Below are positions 17,190 to 27,479 of a DNA stretch of 64,000 bases, piece after piece (within the stretch, counting starts at the first letter, position 1; every line of letters begins with the position of its first letter). The stretch spans positions 1,612,001 through 1,676,000 of the forward strand of contig NZ_CP139971.1 of assembly GCF_034424545.1 (NCBI RefSeq), in the 5' to 3' direction. A program made the translations under genes and the position numbers. This DNA is from Trinickia caryophylli (GTDB taxonomy: Bacteria > Pseudomonadota > Gammaproteobacteria > Burkholderiales > Burkholderiaceae). The notes under the pieces are model-generated. The model made no database searches and was not told the DNA's origin. It was given only the letters and a program-made list of their open reading frames with translations.

Positions 17190-17948
17190 ATGGGTCGTCG
17201 TTCGTTTCTGATTTCGTTAGTGATTGGCGCAGCCGCCTTCGGCTCGGCTGCGCCGTGGGCGCGTGCGGATACGACGCTGATCGTCGGCACGGATACGTCG
17301 TTCATGCCGTTCGAGTTCAAGCAGGGCGACAAATATGTGGGTTTCGACATCGACCTGTGGGCCGAAATCGCGAAGGACCTCAAGCTCGGCTACAAGCTGC
17401 AGCCGATGGATTTCGCCGGCCTCATTCCGGCCTTGCAGACGCACAACATCGACGTTGCGCTATCGGGGATGACGATCAAGGAGGAGCGCAGGAAGGTCAT
17501 CGATTTTTCGGATCCGTACTACGACAGCGGTCTGGCCGCGATGGTCGGCATCCACGACGCGACGGTCCATTCGATCGATGACCTGAACGGCAAGATCGTT
17601 GCCGCGAAGACGGGTACTGCCACCGTCGACTGGATCAAGGCGCATCTGAAGCCCAAGGAGATCCGTCTCTTTCCGAACAGCGACGAGGCCTATATGGCGC
17701 TCGAGGCCGGGCGCGTCGATGCCGCGATGCACGACACGCCGAATGTCCAGTACTTCGTGAACACCGCCGGCAAGGGGCGGGTGAAGGTGGCGGGTACGCC
17801 CGTGAGCGGCGACAAGTACGGCATCGGTTTCCCGAAAGGCAGCCCGCTCGTCGCGCAGGTCAACGCGGAACTGAAGCGGCTCAAGGCGGATGGCCGTTAC
17901 GCGGCGCTCTACCGGAAGTGGTTCGGCTTCGAGCCGCCGAAGTCATGA
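17190..17948 (+). CDS. glnH: Glutamine-type ABC transporter substrate-binding protein
   Basis: A 252-residue periplasmic binding protein for polar amino acids. A signal peptide is visible ([20 protein letters not shown], cleavage after ARA). The mature chain shows [54 protein letters not shown] and [15 protein letters not shown], all typical of GlnH/ArtJ-type binders. The ATG at 17190 follows a GCGGAGG ribosome site. It is first in a three-gene operon with the permease and ATPase and has two palindromes in its promoter region. The exact amino acid is not certain. Confidence 0.93.
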   Translation: MGRRSFLISLVIGAAAFGSAAPWARADTTLIVGTDTSFMPFEFKQGDKYVGFDIDLWAEIAKDLKLGYKLQPMDFAGLIPALQTHNIDVALSGMTIKEERRKVIDFSDPYYDSGLAAMVGIHDATVHSIDDLNGKIVAAKTGTATVDWIKAHLKPKEIRLFPNSDEAYMALEAGRVDAAMHDTPNVQYFVNTAGKGRVKVAGTPVSGDKYGIGFPKGSPLVAQVNAELKRLKADGRYAALYRKWFGFEPPKS

Positions 17949-18033
17949 GCGGCGTGCGCTCGATTCTCAACGCAGCGGCCGACGCGCGCGGCACCCCGTG
18001 CGCGTACCGAGCCGATTGCCTCGAACAAGGAGC

Positions 18034-18696
18034 ATGACCGTGGATTTCGATTGGTCGGTGATCTGGAGCGCCCTGCCGGATCTGCTGGAAGGCGTGAAGC
18101 TGACGATAGGGATCGCGGCGCTCGGCCTCGCCGGCGGCTTCGCCATCGGCATGCTCGCCGGGCTCGCGCGAGCCTACGGGCTGATCGTCGCCAACGTAGC
18201 CGCGCAGAGCTATATCGAGCTGATTCGCGGTACGCCCATTGTCGTGCAAGTCATGTTTCTGTACTTCGCGCTGCCGGTGCTCGTGCACGTGCGGATCGAC
18301 GGGATGACGGCGGCGGTCGTTGCCATTGCCGTGAACTCGGGTGCCTACCTCGGCGAAGTCGTGCGCGGCGCACTGCTTTCGATTCCGAGGGGGCTTGCCG
18401 AAGCCGGCCTCGCTATGGGCCTTTCGATGCCGCGCGTGCTGCTGAAGATCATCGGGCCGCTCGCATTCCGCCGCCTGATCCCGCCGCTCGGCAACCAGTG
18501 CATCGTCAGCTTGAAGGACACGTCGCTCTTCATCGTGATCGGCGTGGGCGAACTCACGCGCAAGGGGCAGGAAATCATCGCCGGCAATTTCCGGGCCGTC
18601 GAGATTTGGACTGCGGTGGCCTGTATCTATCTGGTCTTGACGGGCGTGATGACGGCGGTGCTCCGACTCGTCGAAAAACGGATGAGGATGCTATGA
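18034..18696 (+). CDS. glnP: Amino acid ABC transporter permease
   Basis: A 220-residue inner-membrane permease of the HisMQ/GlnP family. The family markers are [22 protein letters not shown] at the start, [22 protein letters not shown], and the EAA loop read as [21 protein letters not shown] followed by [15 protein letters not shown]. An AAGGAG ribosome site precedes the ATG. Only one permease gene is present, so it should act as a homodimer. The stop codon overlaps the ATPase start (ATGA), indicating translational coupling. Confidence 0.94.
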   Translation: MTVDFDWSVIWSALPDLLEGVKLTIGIAALGLAGGFAIGMLAGLARAYGLIVANVAAQSYIELIRGTPIVVQVMFLYFALPVLVHVRIDGMTAAVVAIAVNSGAYLGEVVRGALLSIPRGLAEAGLAMGLSMPRVLLKIIGPLAFRRLIPPLGNQCIVSLKDTSLFIVIGVGELTRKGQEIIAGNFRAVEIWTAVACIYLVLTGVMTAVLRLVEKRMRML

Positions 18697-19421
18697 GCAT
18701 GGTCGAATTCAAATCGGTGACGAAGCATTTCGGGTCGTTGCAGGTGCTCGATGGCATCGATCTGCGGATCGACGCCGGCGAGGTGGTGGTGGTGCTCGGC
18801 CCGTCGGGCTCCGGCAAGTCCACGATGCTTCGCTGTATCAACGCGCTCGAAAAGATTTCGAGCGGCGAGTTGCTCGTGGATGGCCTCAGCGTCAATGGAC
18901 GCGCAGCCGATATCCATCGGATCCGGCTCGAGGCCGGTATGGTTTTCCAGCAGTTCAATCTGTTTCCGCAGATGACGGCTCTGGAGAACGTTATGTTCGG
19001 GCCGCTCCAGGTGCGCGGCGCGGCGCGCTCGGACGCGCGCGAGCAGGCGCTGGCGCTGTTGCGCAAGGTCGGGCTCGCGGAGCGCGCGGGGCATTACCCG
19101 TCGGAGCTGTCGGGCGGCCAGCAGCAGCGCGTCGCGATCGCCCGCGCGCTCGCCGTGCGGCCGAAGCTCATGCTGTTCGACGAGCCCACGTCCGCGCTCG
19201 ATCCGGAACTGCGCCACGAGGTGCTGAAAGTGATGCAGGACCTCGCTGGCGAAGGCATGACGATGATCGTGGTGACGCACGAGGTGGGTTTTGCCCGACG
19301 GGTGGGCACGCGTTTGCTCTTCATGGAGCACGGCCGGATCGCCGAAGACGGCGCACCGGCCGCGCTGATCGACGCGCCGCCCACGCCGCGCCTGCAAAGC
19401 TTCCTCAAGCACGTGGCGTAG
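18693..19421 (+). CDS. glnQ: Amino acid ABC transporter ATP-binding protein
   Basis: A 242-residue ATPase that powers uptake through the GlnP dimer. Walker [11 protein letters not shown] loop [19 protein letters not shown] signature [15 protein letters not shown], Walker [16 protein letters not shown] and the switch histidine in [12 protein letters not shown] are all intact. It starts inside the permease stop codon (ATGA overlap). The gene ends 158 bases before the aminotransferase gene on the same strand, which may use the imported amino acid. Confidence 0.96.
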   Translation: MSMVEFKSVTKHFGSLQVLDGIDLRIDAGEVVVVLGPSGSGKSTMLRCINALEKISSGELLVDGLSVNGRAADIHRIRLEAGMVFQQFNLFPQMTALENVMFGPLQVRGAARSDAREQALALLRKVGLAERAGHYPSELSGGQQQRVAIARALAVRPKLMLFDEPTSALDPELRHEVLKVMQDLAGEGMTMIVVTHEVGFARRVGTRLLFMEHGRIAEDGAPAALIDAPPTPRLQSFLKHVA

Positions 19422-19579
19422 CCGGCGTCCGATGCCTATAGTCCCTCGGGATCCGACGTGGGCGCGTCGCGATGCGCGTACACGAGGCCGGCGCCCTGGT
19501 ATTCGAAAGAATTGCAGACCGGATACGCTGAACGTTGCTCGGTACGCGGCCATTCCTTTTCCTGATTCGAGGCCATTGC

Positions 19580-20941
19580 ATGTCGTACGTATTTCATCGG
19601 AGTCCGAGGCAAACCCTCCCTATGGCGGTGGCCGGGGACGGTATCGAGATCGTGGACTCCGTGGGCAAGCGCTATATCGATGCGAGCGGGGGCGCGGCCG
19701 TTTCGTGCCTGGGGCACAGCCACCGTCGTGTGATCGACGCCATCGAACGTCAGGCCCGGCAACTCGCGTATGCGCACACGTCCTTCTTTACGACCGCCGT
19801 GGCGGAGGAACTTGCGCAGCGCCTCGTTGAAGCGGCGCCCGCCGGGCTGGGCCATGCCTATTTCGTCTCGGGCGGCTCCGAGGCGATCGAGGCCGCACTG
19901 AAGCTTGCGCGGCAGTATTTCGTCGAGATCGGCGAGCCGCAGCGGCGGCATTTCATCGCGCGCCGGCAGAGCTATCACGGCAATACGCTCGGCGCGCTCG
20001 CCATCGGCGGCAATGCGTGGCGGCGCGAGCCGTTCCTGCCGCTGCTGATCGACGCACACCACGTGAGCCCGTGCTATGCCTATCGCGACCGGGCAGCCGG
20101 CGAGTCGGACGAAGCCTATGCGCAGCGTCTAGCCGATGAACTGGAGTGCAAGATCGTCGAACTCGGCGCGGGCAGCGTGGCGGCGTTCGTCGCCGAAACA
20201 GTGGTCGGGGCGACGGCGGGCGCGGTGCCGCCGGTGCGCGAGTACTTCCGCAAGATCAGGGCCGTCTGCGACAGGTATGGCGTGCTGTTGATTCTCGACG
20301 AGGTCATGTGCGGCATGGGGCGGACCGGGCGCCTCCACGCATGCGAGGAAGAGGGCATCGTGCCCGATCTGCTGACGCTTGCGAAGGGCCTCGGCGCCGG
20401 CTATCAGCCCATCGGCGCGACGCTCGTGGCCGATCGGATTTACGATGCGATCGTCGAGCGTGGCTCTGGGTTCTTCCAGCACGGGCACACATACATGGGG
20501 CACGCGACCGCGTGCGCGGCCGCATTGGAGGTGCAGCGCGTGATCGCGGAGGATGCCCTGCTCGGAAATGTGGCGGCGCGCGGCGAACAACTGCGCGCGT
20601 GCCTGAACGATCGATTTGCGGCGAAGCCGTATCTCGGCGATATTCGCGGACGCGGGCTTTTCGTCGGCGTCGAATTCGTACGAGACCGCGAAACGAAAGC
20701 TCCGTTCGATCCGGCACACCGCCTGCATGCGGCGATCAAACGGGAAGCGATGGCGCGCGGGCTGATGGTCTACCCGATGGGCGGTACGATCGACGGCACT
20801 CGCGGCGATCATGTGCTGCTTGCGCCACCCTTCGTCTGCACGCAGGAGGACATCGGGCATATCGTCGAGCGGTTGGGCGACGCGGTCGATGCAGCCGTGG
20901 CAGCCGTGACTGCAATCGGCGGAGACCCTTCGAGCAGGTGA
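19580..20941 (+). CDS. Class III aminotransferase
   Basis: A 453-residue PLP-dependent aminotransferase of the ornithine/GABA/omega-amino acid class. Recognisable parts are DASGGAAVSCLGHSHRRVIDA, FVSGGSEAIEAALKLARQYF, RRQSYHGNTLGALA, the PLP aspartate in LILDEVMCGMGRTG and the Schiff-base lysine in LTLAKGLGAGYQPIGATLV. Length is normal. It follows the glutamine-type importer on the same strand and may deaminate the imported amine or amino acid, but the donor and acceptor cannot be read from sequence. Confidence 0.92.
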   Translation: MSYVFHRSPRQTLPMAVAGDGIEIVDSVGKRYIDASGGAAVSCLGHSHRRVIDAIERQARQLAYAHTSFFTTAVAEELAQRLVEAAPAGLGHAYFVSGGSEAIEAALKLARQYFVEIGEPQRRHFIARRQSYHGNTLGALAIGGNAWRREPFLPLLIDAHHVSPCYAYRDRAAGESDEAYAQRLADELECKIVELGAGSVAAFVAETVVGATAGAVPPVREYFRKIRAVCDRYGVLLILDEVMCGMGRTGRLHACEEEGIVPDLLTLAKGLGAGYQPIGATLVADRIYDAIVERGSGFFQHGHTYMGHATACAAALEVQRVIAEDALLGNVAARGEQLRACLNDRFAAKPYLGDIRGRGLFVGVEFVRDRETKAPFDPAHRLHAAIKREAMARGLMVYPMGGTIDGTRGDHVLLAPPFVCTQEDIGHIVERLGDAVDAAVAAVTAIGGDPSSR

Positions 20942-20977
20942 CCCGTCGTTCGACTTCCAGCTATCGTCGAGGCGTTG

Positions 20978-21550
20978 ATGACCGATGACCGTACCCCCGC
21001 TCCCCGGCTACCCGAGTTCGATCCGTCGAGCGCGAGTCCGGCGCAGCAAGCCGTGCTCGACGAGATCCTGCGCGGGCCGCGCGGCAATCTCGCCGGGCCT
21101 TTTCTGGCATGGATCGCAAGCCCGGAGTTCGCGCAGCACGCGCAACGTCTCGGCGCGTTCTGCCGCTACCGCACAGGCTTGCCGTTGCGCCTTTCCGAAC
21201 TGGCTATTCTCGTGACGGCGGCGCGCTGGCGCGCGCAGGCGGAATGGCAGATCCACCATCCGATCGCGATCGACGCGGGCGTGCCCGCCGCCGTTGCCGA
21301 TTCGATACGGCGCGGCGAGCGCCCGGTGTTCGCCGAGCGCGACGACGAATTGATCTTCGATTTCGCCAACGAGCTTTACGAAACAAAGCGCGTGAGCGAC
21401 GCGACGTTCGAGAAAGCGATGCAGCGCTTCGGCCGCGAAACGACGGTCAATCTGGTCGGCCTTCTTGGCTATTACGCGCTCGTCGCAATGACGTTGAACG
21501 TCTTCCAGGTGCGAGGCGGGAGCGAGCCGACGTTGCCGTTCCAGGAGTGA
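20978..21550 (+). CDS. Carboxymuconolactone decarboxylase (CMD/AhpD-like) family protein
   Basis: A 190-residue helical protein. The segment FCRYRTGLPLRLSELAILVTAARWRAQAEWQIHHPIAIDAGVP matches the CMD core. The AhpD catalytic CxxC is absent, so peroxidase activity is not expected; the group includes gamma-carboxymuconolactone decarboxylase-like and uncharacterised proteins. The ATG at 20978 follows a GAGG site by five bases. It lies 36 bases after the aminotransferase gene and may be co-transcribed with it. Function within the pathway is unknown. Confidence 0.82.
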   Translation: MTDDRTPAPRLPEFDPSSASPAQQAVLDEILRGPRGNLAGPFLAWIASPEFAQHAQRLGAFCRYRTGLPLRLSELAILVTAARWRAQAEWQIHHPIAIDAGVPAAVADSIRRGERPVFAERDDELIFDFANELYETKRVSDATFEKAMQRFGRETTVNLVGLLGYYALVAMTLNVFQVRGGSEPTLPFQE

Positions 21551-21619
21551 TGCGCCGATCCGCTGTGCGTGCCACGCCGCGCGACGGCCCGCGCAAGCCT
21601 GCAATAAGCATGAAAAGAC

Positions 21620-22489
21620 CTAGGTGGTCGCGACGAGGAACGCCTCGCCGCTCGAGGGGCGCAGCCCGTCCGCACGCCCGGCGAAATAGCGGTGCGTCAG
21701 ATCGGCTGTCGACACATGCTCGGCCTTGGCGAAACCCGCTTCGCGCGAAAGCGCGAGCATCTCCTCCGGGCTGAAGAAGCTGACGAACGGCGTGCCCGCC
21801 GAGCGTGCGCGCTCGTAGACAGCCGCATGCCCCGCTCGCTCGTCGTCGGGAATCAATTCGAGCGGCAGCAGGAACGTCATCGCGAACGTCGAGCCCGGTG
21901 CAAGCGTGGCGGCGTGGCGCAGCATGTCCGCGATCGCTTCCTTCGTCAAATACATCGATACGCCGGTGGACGCTACGACAGCGGGCTGGCTCGCATCGAA
22001 GCCGGCAGCCGCCAGCTCGGCGAGCCACGATTGCCCCGCCTCGAAGTCGACAGGCACGAACCGCAACGCCTGGGGTACGCTCAGGCCAAGCTCGGCGAGC
22101 CGCCGCCGCTTCCATGCCTGCGTGGCGGGTTGGTCGACCTCGTAGATGCGCAGCCGAGCCGCGAGCGACGGCTTGCGCTGCGCGAAGGTGTCAAGGCCCG
22201 CCCCAAGCACCACGTATTGGCCGATGCCGGCATCGGCAGCCGCCGCGACGAGATCTTCGACGAAGCGCGCACGTCCGACGATGGATGCGCGATAACCGCG
22301 CGTGCCCTCGGGGTGCATGTCGGGGCGATCGCGCCAGCCGCCGTCGGGTGCGACCAGCTGCAGGCCCACATTGTCCTCGAACACGAAAGGCGGGGCGTCG
22401 ACGAGAAGATGCAGCGCGCGCCAAAGCGCAACGCGCACCGCCGTGCTGTCCGGCGACGCCGAAGCTGAAGCCGTTTGTTTTTCGTGCAT
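21620..22489 (-). CDS. Class I SAM-dependent methyltransferase (leucine carboxyl methyltransferase-like)
   Basis: A 289-residue member of the family of putative methyltransferases related to leucine carboxyl methyltransferase. The SAM-binding loop is YVVLGAGLDTFAQR, the following acidic motif is IYEVDQPATQAWKRRRLAELG, and VVASTGVSMYLTKEAI is another family marker. The ATG at 22489 is preceded by AGGAGA, whereas the frame upstream has no similarity. The gene is convergent with the CMD-family gene and divergent from the hydrolase gene. Relatives include polyketide O-methyltransferases, but the substrate here is unknown. Confidence 0.88.
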   Translation of the reverse strand: MHEKQTASASASPDSTAVRVALWRALHLLVDAPPFVFEDNVGLQLVAPDGGWRDRPDMHPEGTRGYRASIVGRARFVEDLVAAAADAGIGQYVVLGAGLDTFAQRKPSLAARLRIYEVDQPATQAWKRRRLAELGLSVPQALRFVPVDFEAGQSWLAELAAAGFDASQPAVVASTGVSMYLTKEAIADMLRHAATLAPGSTFAMTFLLPLELIPDDERAGHAAVYERARSAGTPFVSFFSPEEMLALSREAGFAKAEHVSTADLTHRYFAGRADGLRPSSGEAFLVATT

Positions 22490-22718
22490 TGCATTCTCCT
22501 GTTCGCGATGTTCACGAGCGCGCAACGCGCATCGACGAGAGTGTAGCGGGCGCTTGCGACCGCTGCCGTGGACGGACCGGCTTGCCTGCGCCGCGCCGGT
22601 CGATACGGCGGGCGGCCACGCTGGCTGCCCGCGGTCATCTTTGCTAGCATCTTGCGCTCGCGTGGGCGCCACCGGGCGTACCGGCGCCATTTGAGCTACC
22701 TGATCTACTCGAGCGAAC

Positions 22719-23534
22719 ATGCCATTCATCGAAATCGACGGACAGCAGTTGCACTATCGGATTGAAGGCGCGGGGTTCCCCGTGCTGCTTGGACACAGCT
22801 ACCTGTGGGACGCTTCGATGTGGGCGCCGCAGATCGAGGCCCTGTCGCGCCACTACAAGGTCATCGTGCCCGATCTCTGGGGCCATGGGCAGTCGGGGTG
22901 TCTCCCCGGCAATACCCGCACGTTGGGCGATCTGGCTGCGCAGACAAGCCGCCTGCTCGATGCCCTCGATATCGGGCAGTGCGCGATCGTCGGCCTTTCG
23001 GTCGGCGGAATGTGGGGCTCGGAGCTGGCCTTGCGCGAACCGGGTCGGGTCAGGTGCCTCGTGATGATGGATGCGGACCGCGGTGCCGAGCCCGAAGTCA
23101 CGCGCACGCGCTACTTCCAGATGCTCGACACGATCGAATCGACGGGCAGTATTCCCGCCCCGATGATCGAGGCGATCGTGCCGCTCTTTTTCCGTCAGGG
23201 CGCAACGCTCACCGACGACGTGCACGTCAACTTCAGAAAAGCACTGGCGGCTTTCTCGGCGGAGCAGTTGCGGCAATCCGTCGTGCCGCTGGGCAGGCTC
23301 ATTTTTGGCCGGCCCGACGAGCTTGCCCGCCTTGGCGGCCTCGACGCGGCCACTACGCTGCTGATGTGCGGCGAACTCGACATTCCGAGGCCGCCCGCCG
23401 AAATGGCGCGCATGGCCGAGGCGATAGGCTGCAGCCAACGGGTCGTGCCCGGCGCGGGCCATATCTCGAACCTCGAAAACCCCTCGTTCGTCAACGAGGC
23501 GTTGCTTGCCTGGCTCGCTCGGCACGTGGCATAG
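22719..23534 (+). CDS. Alpha/beta hydrolase
   Basis: A 271-residue alpha/beta hydrolase. The nucleophile elbow is GLSVGG (Ser near residue 93), the acid is likely Asp in CGELDIPRP and the histidine is in VPGAGHISNLENP. The start MPFIEIDGQQLHYRIEGAG and the segment VPDLWGHGQSG are typical of esterase/lactonase/3-oxoadipate enol-lactonase-like members. It stands alone, divergent from the methyltransferase gene. The substrate is unknown. Confidence 0.9.
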   Translation: MPFIEIDGQQLHYRIEGAGFPVLLGHSYLWDASMWAPQIEALSRHYKVIVPDLWGHGQSGCLPGNTRTLGDLAAQTSRLLDALDIGQCAIVGLSVGGMWGSELALREPGRVRCLVMMDADRGAEPEVTRTRYFQMLDTIESTGSIPAPMIEAIVPLFFRQGATLTDDVHVNFRKALAAFSAEQLRQSVVPLGRLIFGRPDELARLGGLDAATTLLMCGELDIPRPPAEMARMAEAIGCSQRVVPGAGHISNLENPSFVNEALLAWLARHVA

Positions 23535-23542
23535 AGCACACA

Positions 23543-23567
23543 TGCGCCGGACTTCACATCCGGCGCA
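23543..23567. terminator. Hairpin after the alpha/beta hydrolase gene
   Basis: TGCGCCGGA, loop CTTCACA, TCCGGCGCA: a perfect nine-pair stem nine bases after the stop codon. There is no T tract, so termination would be weak or Rho-aided. A second nine-pair inverted repeat (GGCGTCGCT / AGCGACGCC, 23680-23709) lies in the otsA leader. Confidence 0.5.
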
Positions 23568-23824
23568 ACGATAGCCGCGAGCGATCATCTGTGCTAGCAT
23601 CGCATGCTCAATTACGAGATAAAGCAGCGTTTTGACTGCGAAAGCAGGACTGATGCAGACTGCTGAAGCAGCTCGTATCGGCGTCGCTCTCGCCGAATGC
23701 AGCGACGCCACACGTATGGCCCGATAAGAACGACAACACGGGGCGCCGGGGACTTTCTCGCGGCAATACACCAATCACAAAGCCGCTCACCGTACGCACT
23801 CCGTGCTTTTTATAAGGAGCCCTA

Positions 23825-25219
23825 GTGAGCCGTCTCGTTGTAGTGTCGAATCGCGTGGCAGACCCGCGCAAAGCCGCAGCCGGTGGGCTGGCCGTGGCGA
23901 TCAAGGACGGCTTGCAGCAAACCGGCGGCATGTGGTTCGGATGGAGCGGCAAGACCATCGACGATGCCTCGGGCGCAAGCGGTCCCGGTGGCGTGCATCT
24001 GCAAACGACCGGCAAGGTCCAGCTCGCCACCGTAGATCTCAGCCAGCAGGATTACGAAAGCTACTATCTCGGCTACGCCAATAACGTTCTGTGGCCGGTG
24101 TTCCATTACCGGCTCGATCTCGCGCAGTTCGACGTGCGATTCGCGAGCGGCTATCGCCGCGTGAATCAGCTCTTCGCGCAGCGTCTGTTTCCGCTGCTCA
24201 AGCCCGACGACATCATCTGGGTGCACGACTACCATCTCATTCCGCTCGCGGCCGAGTTGCGCGCGATGGGATGCGGCAACCCGATCGGCTTTTTCCTGCA
24301 CATACCTGTGCCGCCGCCGCTCATCATGGCGGCGATCCCCGAGCACGAATGGCTCATGCGCTCGCTTTTCGCCTATGACCTCGTGGGGGTGCAGGCCGAG
24401 GCCGACATGATGCATCTCGTGCGCTACGCGGAATCGGAAGCGAACGCGCAGTGGCTGCCGGGCGGTTATCTGCGCGCATTCAATCGCACGTTGCGCGTGG
24501 GCGCCTATCCGATCGGGATGGATGTCGATGAATTCTCTTCGCTCGCGCAGGCGCGCGAGGGCGCGGACATGTTCTCGCGCATGCGCGCGGAGTACTCGCG
24601 CAGGCAGTTGCTCGTGGGCGTGGACCGCCTCGATTACTCGAAGGGGCTGCCGCAGCGCATCGAAGCGTTCCGTTACCTGCTCGAGCACTATCCCGAGAAT
24701 CGCAAGCGCGCCACGCTGATCCAGATCGCCGCGCCGAGCCGCGAGGACGTGGGCGCCTACGATCAACTGCGTCGCCAGATGGACAGCATGTGCGGCGCGA
24801 TCAATGGCGACTACGGCGAACTCGATTGGATGCCCGTGCGCTACATTCACCGCAACGTTGCGCGCAAGCGCTTGCCGGGGCTTTATCGCGCGAGCCGCGT
24901 CGCGCTCGTCACGCCGCTGCGTGACGGCATGAATCTCGTCGCCAAGGAGTTTCTCGCGGCCCAGGATCCAGAAGATCCCGGCGTGCTCGTGCTCTCGCGT
25001 TTTGCGGGCGCCGCCGAGCAATTGAGGCAGGCACTGCTTGTCAATCCCTACGATTCGCACGGCACGGCGCAGGCGATTCAGCGCGCGTTGACGATGCCGC
25101 TCGGCGAGCGTATCGAAAGGCATTCGGCGCTGATGGAGACGATCCGCAAGTACGACGTGCACTGGTGGCGCAAAGCCTTCCTCGAGGCACTCAAGGAAGC
25201 GGTCAACCGCACTTCGTGA
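23825..25219 (+). CDS. otsA: Alpha,alpha-trehalose-phosphate synthase
   Basis: A 464-residue GT20 enzyme that makes trehalose 6-phosphate from UDP-glucose and glucose 6-phosphate, for osmotic and desiccation tolerance. Signatures include [20 protein letters not shown], the GWSG loop, [47 protein letters not shown] and the C-terminal [16 protein letters not shown]. The start is GTG with an AAGGAG ribosome site six bases upstream; the start [10 protein letters not shown] equals that of Burkholderia OtsA. No trehalose-phosphatase gene (otsB) is adjacent. Confidence 0.97.
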   Translation: MSRLVVVSNRVADPRKAAAGGLAVAIKDGLQQTGGMWFGWSGKTIDDASGASGPGGVHLQTTGKVQLATVDLSQQDYESYYLGYANNVLWPVFHYRLDLAQFDVRFASGYRRVNQLFAQRLFPLLKPDDIIWVHDYHLIPLAAELRAMGCGNPIGFFLHIPVPPPLIMAAIPEHEWLMRSLFAYDLVGVQAEADMMHLVRYAESEANAQWLPGGYLRAFNRTLRVGAYPIGMDVDEFSSLAQAREGADMFSRMRAEYSRRQLLVGVDRLDYSKGLPQRIEAFRYLLEHYPENRKRATLIQIAAPSREDVGAYDQLRRQMDSMCGAINGDYGELDWMPVRYIHRNVARKRLPGLYRASRVALVTPLRDGMNLVAKEFLAAQDPEDPGVLVLSRFAGAAEQLRQALLVNPYDSHGTAQAIQRALTMPLGERIERHSALMETIRKYDVHWWRKAFLEALKEAVNRTS

Positions 25220-25466
25220 CGGCCTGCGCCCGCGCGGCGCATCGTTCAATCTTCCGACGAAGCCCTCGACAAGCGCGGCGCGACGGTAAATCCCTATCGC
25301 CAGCATAGAAAATGCCAATTGGGGAAGCGTCTGCCGACCTCCTAGATTGAAACAGTGCGACGCCCGCCGCGGGCGCCGTATTGCGCGTCGTTTCGTTCCC
25401 ACATTACAGATGTCGGCGCCCGCGCCGGATCGCAGCCGCGTGTGCCGGTCCATGAAGGAGGCTCAG

Positions 25467-25889
25467 ATGGCACAGTTGAAAGGCTCCAAGACGGAAGACA
25501 ACCTGAAGGCCGCGTTCGCCGGCGAATCGCAAGCCAACCGGCGTTACCTGTATTTCGCCGCCAAGGCCGACGTCGAAGGGCAGAACGACGTCGCAGCCCT
25601 GTTCCGCTCCACCGCCGAAGGCGAAACGGGGCACGCGCACGGACACCTCGAATACCTCGAAGCCGTGGGCGACCCGGCCACCGGCTTGCCGTTCGGTACG
25701 TCGCGCCTGAACCTGCAAGCGGCCATTGCCGGCGAGACGCATGAATACACCGACATGTACCCCGGCATGGCGAAAACGGCACGGGAGGAGGGCTTCGACG
25801 AAATCGCCAACTGGTTCGAAACCTTGGCCAAGGCCGAACGTAGCCACGCGAATCGCTATACGAGAGCGCTCGAAGCGCTGACCGACTGA
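25467..25889 (+). CDS. Rubrerythrin (diiron domain only)
   Basis: A 140-residue ferritin-like protein that likely reduces peroxide. Two diiron half-sites are visible: [16 protein letters not shown] and [17 protein letters not shown] in the first half, [21 protein letters not shown] and [15 protein letters not shown] in the second. The C-terminal rubredoxin domain of classical rubrerythrins is absent, so electrons must come from elsewhere. The ATG at 25467 has GGAGG six bases upstream. It is the first gene of a conserved trio with the Fe-S protein and DUF3501. Confidence 0.93.
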   Translation: MAQLKGSKTEDNLKAAFAGESQANRRYLYFAAKADVEGQNDVAALFRSTAEGETGHAHGHLEYLEAVGDPATGLPFGTSRLNLQAAIAGETHEYTDMYPGMAKTAREEGFDEIANWFETLAKAERSHANRYTRALEALTD

Positions 25890-26105
25890 CGTCGGCGCCG
25901 TAGGGAGCGCCGGTACCTCGGCGCTTGCCCCGTTCTTGCGGCCTTGCCGGCGCGGGCGAGGATGCGGGCGCGGCTGCGTTCGGCCCGCCGCGCCCGCCTT
26001 GCCCGCCGTGCCGCGTCGATCGGAAGGCGGCGCTCGGGTGCCCGCTCCAACGCCGCGGTACCCCGGTGGCCTCGGCGGTCACCAGCGAAAAAGGAGCGTG
26101 CGCTC

Positions 26106-27443
26106 ATGCCACACAAGGAAGGCAGTCTGGAGGCGCCGACGCGGCACCCGCTCGATTGGCGCTCGGAAGCGTTTTACGATCGGCAGGCAATCGAGAGCGA
26201 ACTCGAGCGCGTCTTCGACGTTTGCGCCGGATGCCGGCGCTGCGTCTCGCTGTGCGGGGCTTTCCCGACGCTTTTCGATCTCGTTGACGAAACCAATACG
26301 GGCGAAGCGCACGAGGTCGATAAAGCGTCGTACTCGCGGGTGGTCGACCAATGCTATCTGTGCGACCTCTGCTACATGACGAAGTGTCCCTACGTGCCGC
26401 CGCATGCGTGGAATATCGACTTCCCGCATCTGATGCTGCGCGCGAAGGCGGCCCGCTACAAGGAAGGGCGAGTGCCGTTGCGCGACAAGGTGCTCTCGAA
26501 TACCGATGCGCTCGGGCACTTCGCCGGGATCCCGATCGTCACGCGCAGCGTCAACGCGATCAACCGGTCGAAGCCCGCGCGCGGTGCGCTCGAATCGGCG
26601 CTCGGCGTGGACCGCAAGGCATGGCTGCCCGAGTTTGCGCCGCGCAAGTTCCGCGGTGCGGCCAAGGCATCCCCCGATGCGCCCGTGCGCGACGGCGAGC
26701 GCACGCCGGGCAAGGTGGCGATCTACGCGACCTGCTACGTGAATTTCAACGAGCCCGGCATTGGGCATGATTTACTAGCCTTGCTGGCACATAACGACAT
26801 TCCCTACGTGCTCGTGGCGAGCGAAGCCTGTTGTGGCATGCCGCTGCTCGAGCAGGGCAACCTCGAGGGCGTGGCGGCAAAGAAGGAGAAGAATCTGCCG
26901 GTGCTCGCACGATATGCGCGGGAAGGCTACGCGCTGATGGCGGCCATACCGAGCTGCGTACTGATGTACAAGCAGGAGTTGCCGCTGATGTTCCCCGAGG
27001 AAGCGCTCGTGCGCGAGGTCGGAGAAGCGTTCTGGGATCCGTTCGAATACCTCGTGGCGCGCCATCGCGACGGCCTTCTGAAGACCGATTTCAAACAGCC
27101 GCTCGGCAAGATCTCCTACCACGTGCCTTGTCATGGCCGCGTGCAGAACCTGGGCCGCAAGACTTACGATGTGCTTGCACTCGTCCCCGGTACGGAAGTG
27201 AAAGTGGTCGAACGCTGTTCGGGCCATGCCGGCACGTTCGGCGTCAAAAAGGAGTTCCATGCGGCGGCGATGAGGATCGGGACCCCCGTCTTCAAGGCGA
27301 TGGCGGAGTCCGAGCCGGCCTTCATCGCCTCGGACTGCCAGCTCGCCGGTCACCATATCGCGCAAGGAATCGAGGAGGCGGGCCTGACAGGCGCGCCGCT
27401 CGCCCATCCGCTGACCCTTTTGCGCAAGGCTTATGACATTTGA
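26106..27443 (+). CDS. Fe-S oxidoreductase with CCG domains (heterodisulfide reductase/GlpC-like)
   Basis: A 445-residue protein. Two 4Fe-4S motifs are near the N-terminus (CAGCRRCVSLCGAFP and CYLCDLCYMTKCPY), followed by two CCG domains of the HdrB/GlpC kind (SEACCGMPLLEQGN; HVPCHGRVQNLG with ERCSGHAGTFG). It should relay electrons, possibly from the quinone or a thiol pool to the rubrerythrin encoded upstream. No membrane segment is seen. The ATG at 26106 is chosen because the family start (MPHKEGSLEAPTRHPLDW) begins there. DUF3501 follows after 36 bases. Confidence 0.92.
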   Translation: MPHKEGSLEAPTRHPLDWRSEAFYDRQAIESELERVFDVCAGCRRCVSLCGAFPTLFDLVDETNTGEAHEVDKASYSRVVDQCYLCDLCYMTKCPYVPPHAWNIDFPHLMLRAKAARYKEGRVPLRDKVLSNTDALGHFAGIPIVTRSVNAINRSKPARGALESALGVDRKAWLPEFAPRKFRGAAKASPDAPVRDGERTPGKVAIYATCYVNFNEPGIGHDLLALLAHNDIPYVLVASEACCGMPLLEQGNLEGVAAKKEKNLPVLARYAREGYALMAAIPSCVLMYKQELPLMFPEEALVREVGEAFWDPFEYLVARHRDGLLKTDFKQPLGKISYHVPCHGRVQNLGRKTYDVLALVPGTEVKVVERCSGHAGTFGVKKEFHAAAMRIGTPVFKAMAESEPAFIASDCQLAGHHIAQGIEEAGLTGAPLAHPLTLLRKAYDI

Positions 27444-27479
27444 GCGACGTTCTCTCTTTTTTTGCAAGGAATTGAGCCA

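Noticed and set aside
23822-25453. 543-codon minus-strand frame over otsA
   Set aside because: Antisense to a well-supported otsA; His/Arg-rich without domains.
25944-26105. N-terminal extension of the Fe-S protein gene upstream of 26106
   Set aside because: The extra 54 codons are Arg/Ala-rich low-complexity sequence and the family start is at 26106.
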